This document shows, in pieces, positions 56,901 through 64,000 of a stretch of 64,000 bases of DNA. Location: contig OX104130.1 in NCBI GenBank assembly GCA_944470555.2, positions 806,001 to 870,000 on the forward strand. The letters are read 5' to 3'. The translations under genes were made by a program, and so were the position numbers. The notes beneath the pieces are model-generated. The model made no database searches. It saw nothing but the letters and a program-made list of their open reading frames with translations, and was not told the DNA's origin. Source of the stretch: Heterobilharzia americana. Lineage: Eukaryota; Platyhelminthes; Trematoda; Strigeidida; Schistosomatidae. Position 1 is the stretch's first letter. Each line of letters starts with the position of its first letter.

Positions 56901-57412
56901 GGAATCAGACATTAGGTTTTCAGATTAATATTCAAGTTTTGGTATAGAACGTGGCGACATTTATAATCATCCAGTTACATCGTGTTATGGAGCAAACATC
57001 GATGTAATACAGGTGAGTGAATAAGCAACTCGATTAGGGTGGCTTTTTTCAGTTGTATGGGTAAGGTGGAACAAAACGAGGTGAGGAAAGTTTCTAGTTC
57101 GTCTATGAAAAGTACAACGGGGTTGTGAATCATCAAGGGTAAGAAAGAATAGGTTACTAGTTTGGAAGGATGAATATTTGAACATCAGATTATATATGAT
57201 AAATAAATAATAATAATAATGATGATAACGATAAAGGTACTTTTGATAACACTTGAAGTATAAATGATAACAAAATGGATTATGTAATATACAGAATGTT
57301 TCTTAGAATGTATATGACTCAGATCAAAAAATGTTATGCAATAGGAATGGATAAGTTGTTAAGTTACAACCAATATTCTTTTTTGTGACGTGATTAAGAC
57401 GATTAAACGAAA

Positions 57413-57432
57413 TAACACCGGAAACTATTCAA
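57413..57432 (-). repeat. 20-base motif 3' of a PLE tail, copy 1
   Basis: TAACACCGGAAACTATTCAA on the plus strand, identical to 59300-59319. Both copies lie roughly 85-115 bases 3' of a minus-strand PLE endonuclease end, so it may be a conserved 3' UTR element. Confidence 0.7.
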
Positions 57433-57499
57433 GCAAGAGTAAATTCGGAATAAATTATCTGCAATGAAATTGTGTTCTACCTTCTCTTCATGTATTATT

Positions 57500-58810
57500 T
57501 ACAACTGCCTATGCGAGTCATTAGTGGTTGCCATATTAGTGGGATATCTAACCATCTTTTCTGTTGACCAAAGAAGGGTACGAACAGATGTGCAAAGCTT
57601 CTGCAATGGTTCGCTCTTTGTGCAGAGAAAACCCGTTGCAGGACTTTTGTCTGTTTGAACGATATTTTATAACCTGAGCTGCGGTCGCAGAGTTTTTTAC
57701 AAGTTTTTCTAGATCATAGGAGTTTTGGTGGTTTCCTTGGAACTCCGACCGTGTTCGGCTAGACGTGTTAGTACTTGACTTGATGTCTTTCCAGTGCATA
57801 TAGCATAGTATTCACTACAGTCTACCTTATAAACGCAGGTCTATTGCTCCAAATCAGGAATCGGATCTTCTGATTTACACACGTGTGAGTGTAATGCATT
57901 CATTACCTTATAGAATATCCAGGTGTTATAACTATTAAGGATGCGTCTTATTTCCTCTGAAGTGGATGTTCAATAAGGAAGTACTATAGTACTTATCCAA
58001 TCTTTATGGCTTAGCTTTTTCATACCTTTATTCGATAAACTTTCTTCTATCCTTTTCAATAGACTTTCCGGATAGTTATTTTGTTTTAAGACTTCTCCAA
58101 CAAGTTGCCTATCTGCTTGCTGAGATTCCACTTTATTTGGTATCGTTTGTGATCTTGTCAAACAGATTTTTGGTGATATTTAACTTAGTTTCCAATGGAT
58201 GAGCCGAATCGAAGTCAAGGTACTCGTTAGAATGTGTGTCATTTCGATAGACATCAATGTCAAGTGTCCCATCATTGTTTCGTATCGCCTTGAAGTCTAG
58301 GGAAGCTATAGCGTTCCGAATTCTGTTTCTAGTTCATACGTGAATTTTATAGAATTGAAACGGCTGTTCAGGTATTCAAAAAGATTTTCTAGACCTTGCT
58401 TTTTGATCATAGCGAAGGTGTCATCAACATACCTCCACCTTATTCTTGGTTTCAAATTATGTTGGCTTAGTAGATCTGATTCTATTTTGTGAATGTATAG
58501 ATTAGCTACAATGGGTGAAGTGAGACAGGTGAACCCATTGCTACCTCCACTGGTTTGACGACAGAGATTTCCTCGAAAAGTTAAAAGCTTAAGGTCAGAT
58601 ATAATCTCAGTCTACCATAGATTTGACAAATGGAAATGTTGCATCTAAGTGATAAAGAAGTATCGGACACTAATGAAAATCTAGCAAATTTGTATGCTTT
58701 CATCAATCGGAATATTTGTATACAGAGAAACAACGTCAAAGCTAACCATTGTTCCATCATCTTCAATCACTGTTTGTAATAATTTATGTTTGAAGTCTAA
58801 TGAATTTTTA
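57500..58810 (-). mobile_element. Penelope-like element, RT palm to GIY-YIG
   Basis: The longest PLE fragment here. Minus strand, 5' to 3': RT motif A MVSFDVVSLYTNIPI (58707-58750); a broken stretch; GSNGFTCLTSPIVANLYIHK, where the usual PMGSPxSP motif is altered; motif C RWRYVDDTFAMIKKQGLENL with YVDD at 58420-58431; LASLDFKAIRNNDGTLDIDV; the connector SLSNKGMKKLSHKDW; and the endonuclease VYKVDCSEYYAICTGKTSSQ (57770-57830), whose YIG is degraded to ICTG. The tail is RTIAEALHICSYPSLVNRK. Both catalytic aspartates of YVDD and the motif A aspartate are present. Frameshifts near 57700, 57960, 58150, 58550 and 58690 inactivate it. Confidence 0.92.
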
Positions 58811-59299
58811 ATGACACTTACCAAATTGTAATGATTTGAGGACTTTTGTGAGGTATTCTGAAAGGTTATATGTTGGGGAATTAGTAAACTCTACAATTGG
58901 ACGAAGGGGAGAGAGAAGAGCACGTTCCTCTTTTATCGATATGTTTATATTTGATTGATTGGAAGTTGTGAGACTTTATATCTAACTTCTTCTGCGATAT
59001 CATGCTGGATTAGTTTTAGTACCGGTGACGGTGAGACTTCGAGTATGGTCATTGGTGGGCGATTTAAATTAAAGTTATTCTAATGTTGACTGATGGTGAC
59101 AGAAAGGTCGAATAACTTCAAAAAACAAGTTGCGCAACATTTTAAAATTGTTCATAAGGTCCACATAGACTATAAAAAACATGAAATTATGGCAAAGATA
59201 AAAAAAAATCAAAGGATAGGGTAATATGCATGAGACAACAAGTAAACAAAGAGAAAATGTTTCATTAAGCTTTGCATTTATAGTGAGGATAAAATTAAG
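58811..59299. other. Possible 5' part of the PLE, otherwise nothing
   Basis: Region between two minus-strand PLE fragments. 58811-59000 may hold decayed reverse transcriptase fingers. No clear motif. Confidence 0.35.
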
Positions 59300-59319
59300 T
59301 AACACCGGAAACTATTCAA
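59300..59319 (-). repeat. 20-base motif 3' of a PLE tail, copy 2
   Basis: Identical to 57413-57432 and in the same position relative to the upstream PLE endonuclease. Confidence 0.7.
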
Positions 59320-59429
59320 TGCGAAAATGTTAACGACGATATAAGACGTAAAAAATTAATCTAACAAAGAGAAAATTCAGAAAATAACGAAACTAAACCA
59401 AATAAACAACCACTAAATAAGGTTCAGGC

Positions 59430-60114
59430 TGAGATAGAGACAGCCAAAGTCTATGTGTTCTTCTTTTGCACACAAAGATCAGACTGGTTTCAGTTCACGG
59501 ATAGTCAAGGTCTCCACTGTTTTCAGAAGCTGAGGACGGAGAGGAAAAGTCGAATGTTTGAGCGAATTCAGTAGACAACCTCAAAATTATTCATTGTGTC
59601 GGTTGAATGGTTGGAATTGATGAAATGTTCAAGGGCAGAAGTTATGCTAGCTTTTTTTTCACCCTTATTAAACGAATCTGGTATATTTTCTCCTATATGA
59701 GTTGAGAACATTCTGAGGCGAATTTCGATCTACTGTGCCTTATTTGCATATGTGTCTGGCAGATGTTCATTGAGATGGCCTGTCTAACAATTTTGTCTCT
59801 TGTACACGCTTAATAATGGTCAAATGAAGTTTTGTTGTGAAAAAAGTCCTACTAATTGATCTTGAAAGATGATTCGTCAGGATATCTGATGCATCCGCAT
59901 CCACTCTACATTCCGAATTCATGAACAAAGTCTTTTTAGAAACTGATTTGATGACTGGTTTCCCTTTTTTTCTCGCATATTTCTTACCAACAGACAGGGT
60001 AGGATAGCCGTTTTCCAGAAGCCTACCTCTCAAGTTCATCCTGCACGTAATCTGTGCCAACAAGTATTTGTATTCGATGATAGAGTGAGTGGGTAAATGA
60101 AGTTTCTTTTCCAT
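59430..60114 (-). mobile_element. Penelope-like element, RT end plus GIY-YIG
   Basis: Minus strand: open for 115 codons at 59767-60114 with MNLRGRLLENGYPTLSVGKK, KKTLFMNSECRVDADASDIL and LSRSISRTFFTTKLHLTIIK, the connector after the RT. A stop-containing stretch follows, IEIRLRMFSTHIGENIPDSF (about 59650-59710), the endonuclease helix, then LEHFINSNHSTDTMNNFEVV, and a tail near 59440-59520. The YIG signature region is degraded. It belongs to the same subfamily as the fragments at 31975 and 44907. Confidence 0.88.
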
Positions 60115-60389
60115 ATTATCGTCAGTTAACTGTAGAAATCAGTTAGCTATGCACTTTGTGTGGATTTTTTTTAGAGATGGATCTTGAACACACTATTACA
60201 TAAAATCTACGTCTTTCTATAGTTTCTGTCTAATTCTTAAATGATATCAACTTAAATTTTAAAAAAGACAGGATAAATAATTCATTAGTAATTTAATGAA
60301 TACAAAATATTGGTTCCAATAAACTACGCCGGGATGACACAAGTAAAAATACACCCCATACGAATAATTTGTTAGTTTGTGGGGATTTA
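60115..60389. other. No gene seen
   Basis: Short AT-rich spacer. Confidence 0.35.
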
Positions 60390-60600
60390 TTTCTTGATTT
60401 CAGGTTGATATTCATCACAGACTGAAACTGATTTGAGAACCTTTGGAAACCTGAGATTACTGGAGAGCTGTTTTGTCCTGGTATGGGACTCCTCAGAAGT
60501 GTTAACCACGACCCCACTCTGACAGGGATTGAATCTAGTATCTTTTGGTTCTATGGTGAGACCGTTACCATTGGGCCACTGGTTGAAATTCCGGTGGTGG
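60390..60600 (-). mobile_element. SINE-B, left half of a complete head-to-head pair
   Basis: The 3' end at left reads TTGATTTCAGGTTGATATTC; the body contains AAACCTGAGATTACTGGAGA; the head is CCAGTGGCCCAATGGTAACG (minus strand). Confidence 0.85.
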
Positions 60601-60644
60601 GTATTTCCAACTTTTATTCGTTCATGATATAGCGCGTCCCCCAT

Positions 60645-60840
60645 CCAAAGGCGTTGCTGACTTGATTGGCCTCACCGCAACCTAAAGGTCCTGAGTTCGA
60701 TCCCTAGAAGGGCAGGGTCATGATACGCACTTCTGGGAAGTCCTATACTAGAACGAAACAGCTATCCAACGCTTCTGGGGTTCTTATTTATTCTCCGACT
60801 GATGTCAGTCCATGATGAATATCAATCTGAAATCATCTCA
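60645..60840 (+). mobile_element. SINE-B, right half of a complete head-to-head pair
   Basis: Head GATTGGCCTCACCGCAACCT, B box GAGTTCGATCCC, body GAACGAAACAGCTATCCAAC, and a 3' end with GATGTCAGTCCATGATGAAT followed by CAATCTGAAATCA. The outer ends of the pair are inverted repeats of each other. Confidence 0.85.
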
Positions 60841-61759
60841 TTAGTAGTTTTTACCGAAAAAATTTTCTCCGGTTTTTATTCTTAATTCCTTAATGAATGA
60901 AATAAATCCAATTATAATTAACGATTCCATGCTCCAATTTTGCTTATTCCCTTTAAATTTTGTGCTACATCTGCCTCTCTCCCTTACCTTTCATACTCTG
61001 AACAAACAAAAGGATAAAAGCACTCTCATATTATTTGAAAGTTGAATAACAATTGATCAACGATACATTTTAATTAGTTAGCTAGCTAATTGCTTGATTG
61101 AATGTAGTAGAAATATAAATAGTAAGATAGAGAATGATGTTTTCTTGTGAACAAAACAAATGGTAATGAACTTTAGTTGATTTTAGATAGTTTATTGCCT
61201 AATTTTATATGTCGCGACTGATTGGCTAATAATGATGTCGATAGTCCTGAATAAGAATTTTCCTCAAGGTTAAAAGGCTTCCATGAATAAATGTCTTCCA
61301 ATTTCTTTTTCCTCTCAAAACTTAGTACTTTATTATTACAACATTAACAAAGAGGGCTTATTTCGAAAAACTGTATTAATAAGCTATCCGTTCGTGTATA
61401 GGTGAAATCAATAATAGCAGTAATTACAGATTTAGCGATGTCAGTGACTGGCTACGTGAAAGATGAAGGACCATGAAAAATACTGAGGAAGATTCATAGC
61501 TCAAATGAGGGAAATGTTGGTTTGGTGTTCCTTGGTCATGGTCGATCGCATATATCATGGCTGTTTTCTTGACGCATATCAACTGTCTAAAGATATTTTC
61601 CTCAAATAAAGTCCTTACTAGATGCTTCAGTACTTAAAAAAGTTGAATTTCAGTAAGTTATGGTTGAATCTGGGGTTATGCAACAAATGAATAGCGTTTT
61701 ACATGTATCAGCGCTAAGATAATAAGGACATACTCACTTTGCTGTATGCATCAACTTTG
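60841..61759. other. No gene seen
   Basis: AT-rich DNA. Nothing recognised. Confidence 0.35.
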
Positions 61760-61950
61760 AGTTTAAAGGATCGTGCGTTCATCACTGACTGAGGTCATTT
61801 ATAGAACTAATGAAGAACTGAAAGCACTTGACAGCCGTCTTGTTCCGTTGCGAGACTTCTCAATAGGGCAAACGCACGGCCACACCAAGGATAGAATCCT
61901 ATACGTCCAAGGTTCGAGGCATCCTCGCTCTCATTGAGCCACGGAGTTGG
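61760..61950 (-). mobile_element. SINE-B, left half of a second head-to-head pair
   Basis: The 3' end GTGCGTTCATCACTGACTGA is at left; the head is GTGGCTCAATGAGAGCGAGG (minus strand) at about 61924-61943. Confidence 0.75.
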
Positions 61951-61959
61951 AAACCGATA

Positions 61960-62140
61960 GTTCATGTAACTAAGTGGCGACGGACTCCCGGCAAAACTGA
62001 CAATCCTGGATTCTATCCCCTTGGGAGTCGTGAGTTCACACTGCTGAGAACCCCCATACTAGAATGAAGCAATCATCAAGTGCTTCCAGGTTTTCAGTGA
62101 TTCTCCAACTGATATCAATCTACTTTGAACTGAAATAATG
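61960..62140 (+). mobile_element. SINE-B, right half of a second head-to-head pair
   Basis: Head TGTAACTAAGTGGCGACGG, CTGGATTCTATCCCC, TGAGAACCCCCATACTAGAA, and a 3' end CTCCAACTGATATCAATCTA. Confidence 0.75.
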
Positions 62141-62754
62141 CATCACAGTTGTACCAGCTGAACTGAAGAGAACTAACTGACAGACTAAGTTTCCTATAAT
62201 TTCATCTATTTCTTTCTTTCGTTTTCATCGATGAGTGGATGAAAGTTGACAAACTTTTTCAGACATTTGTTCACCAAAGTTATTTGTACAAGTTTTGAAG
62301 CGATAACTCTCATTTTGAACAGTAATGACAATTGTATGTGTAGACGTTAGTATTGGTGTGTAATTTATCAAATTTATTTTACTTTTTTGTAATCTGCTGA
62401 TCATACTACTATCACTACTACCCACGCTACTTACAACATTTAGCTGGCTGAATTTTCTAGACAAGTCAACGTCATCTCATCGTGTCATCAGTTTGATTCA
62501 CTGGTGTAACAAAGTTGACATAAAATATGAATAATTAATGTCAGTATATTATTTCAATAAATCTTGTCATATATTTCCATATAAGATTTACAGACAGAGC
62601 TAAGCAAAATGAATCATCTAGTCAGTGTATCTTAGCTAACTATTACTAGTATTTGGAAGTGAACTGGTCTTACTTTTCGGGTTCTTCAAAGAAATGTATT
62701 CCCACCCGGCATCGATCGATATTCTCAAGGTTGACTGTGTTGAATGTGAGGACC
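62141..62754. other. No gene seen
   Basis: AT-rich DNA. A serine-rich 79-codon minus-strand frame (62225-62464) has no recognisable domain. Confidence 0.3.
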
Positions 62755-62940
62755 ACTGAACCCTGACCAGTGGCTCAATGGTTGTGTTGGCAGCGAGACC
62801 TGGTGTTTCGAGTTCCAGCCCTGACGGGTTGTTGGCACACACCAGTAGGGGTCCCTCACTAGAAAGAAACCACTATCCAGTGCTTCCTAAATTTCAGTGG
62901 TTCTCGAACTGATAACATTCAGTGATAAACATTACCTTCA
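62755..62940 (+). mobile_element. SINE-B copy
   Basis: CCAGTGGCTCAATGGTTGTG, TTCGAGTTCCAGCCC, GAAAGAAACCACTATCCAGT and GATAACATTCAGTGATAAAC in family order. Confidence 0.8.
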
Positions 62941-64000
62941 AAGTGATCAACCGCCACAAATCTCCAAACTGAAGTACTGGTGTTTTCACTTTGAGTCAAT
63001 TCCAGAATCCCACACTTTCATTTTTAGAGACTTATTCACTAATCTACTGAGTTATGATAGCCAGTCATTGTGTTCCTAGTGCAGTATGATATGATACCTT
63101 TTATCCACCGGTGGTTGATTCATTTACAACGAACCGGTGGGCCTTCGTCGTGAAGTTTTTTGTTATCTTGATACGTCAATATCGCTCTTAGTCTAACTTT
63201 TGAAAGTAATAGATATCGGCTAACAATGTGAAGCTCAAAGGGATTTTCAACCAAGCTAACACTTATTAACTGCCATCTGCTTGTGTGCACTGTTGTCTCT
63301 AAATTGACTGTAAACTGGTAAATAGCCGTTCAAAGATCTAAGCGTTAACGGACGGGCCACGGTTTCGTGATAATCACTTATCCATTTACAGGTAATGTTC
63401 ATTATTAGAGCTTACGGTATCCCTCTGGAGAACTATAAAAAATAACTGATGGATCTCTTTCAACACAAACCTGACTACTAATTACTCTTAAAAACTATCT
63501 GAATATAATATTTATACCAATTTGACATTTTCACAACGAACTAATGAATCAATATTTACCTTCTGATGTGATCTTACACACTAACTCTGAGAAGTATAAA
63601 GTCCTTTTCAGGGCACGTGTATGTGATCATTCAATCAGAACTGTTCATTTTTCCAGTCCCTACATTAGCATCAGCATTGGAAGTTATCAAAACACACTAC
63701 ATCGCAGTGCAAGCTGTAAATCTCAGATCTCGCTGTCAGTTATCATCGAAAGTCAGCTGTTAGAATGGTGATTTTTCATCTGTGTAACAGTTCCATGGTT
63801 TCAAAGAAACTAGGATCTTGACTGATGTATAGTGAAGTATTCTGTCTTTCAGTGTTCTCTGTCAAAGAAGCCTGGAGATCGAATTAAAAGTTAAAGTCAT
63901 GAAGCTAGTCTGCAGGACCCTGCATTACTCGGCACCAAGTTATCTGTTTATTTAGAAACATCTTCCCTAAAAACAGTTAGTACCTCAATCTAGCTAAGTC
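62941..64000. other. No gene seen
   Basis: AT-rich DNA with one short hairpin (CCACCGGT at 63105-63112 with ACCGGTGG at 63133-63140). A 75-codon plus-strand frame (63544-63771) is unrecognised. Confidence 0.35.

Noticed and set aside
63105..63140. CCACCGGT/ACCGGTGG hairpin as a terminator or operator
   Set aside because: Only 8 pairs, no gene context, and expected occasionally by chance.

Overview
The window looks like repeat-rich intergenic or intronic DNA of a schistosomatid blood fluke (inference). The signs are many degenerate copies of a tRNA-derived SINE carrying a hammerhead ribozyme of the Schistosoma SM-alpha type, many 3' ends of Penelope-like elements (PLEs) with a GIY-YIG endonuclease, RTE-like and CR1-like non-LTR retrotransposon fragments, AT-rich spacers and no bacterial-style gene layout. 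I see no complete conserved protein-coding host gene. Nearly every recognisable reading frame is a piece of a decayed retroelement.

Layout. 0-9 kb: a PLE tail, SM-alpha-like SINEs (called SINE-A here), a second tRNA-derived SINE (SINE-B) and a third dispersed repeat (repeat C). 9-12 kb: two RTE-like retrotransposon fragments joined convergently. 13.5-18.1 kb: a CR1-like reverse transcriptase fragment, an RTE-like 3' end and a second CR1-like fragment in reverse. 18.5-19.6 kb: three SINE-A copies. 20.27-30.30 kb: one continuous array, about 10 kb long, of a degenerate tetranucleotide (AGTT/GTTA). 31.6-41.2 kb: a PLE tail plus SINE-A and SINE-B copies, several SINE-B copies arranged head to head. 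42.2-48.2 kb: a large inverted repeat with arms of 1.91 kb that differ at two positions, and a 2.1 kb spacer holding a PLE tail and an unknown 110-residue frame. 48.9-60.1 kb: four more PLE fragments, one with the reverse transcriptase core, plus SINEs and an AAGT microsatellite. 60.4-64 kb: head-to-head SINE-B pairs and unannotated AT-rich DNA.

The retroelement fragments are 5'-truncated and carry stops and frameshifts, so they are not expected to move on their own. The most notable signals are: (1) the 42.2-48.2 kb palindrome, whose arms end within a few bases of a possible splice acceptor on each side and could be shared 5' parts of two outward-facing genes with different second exons; (2) the 10 kb substitution-rich but largely indel-poor tetranucleotide array; (3) compensatory base changes in hammerhead stem I among SINE-A copies whose catalytic cores have decayed; (4) recurrent head-to-head SINE-B dimers. 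Feature edges for repeats are approximate, because they come from reading the sequence and not from alignment.
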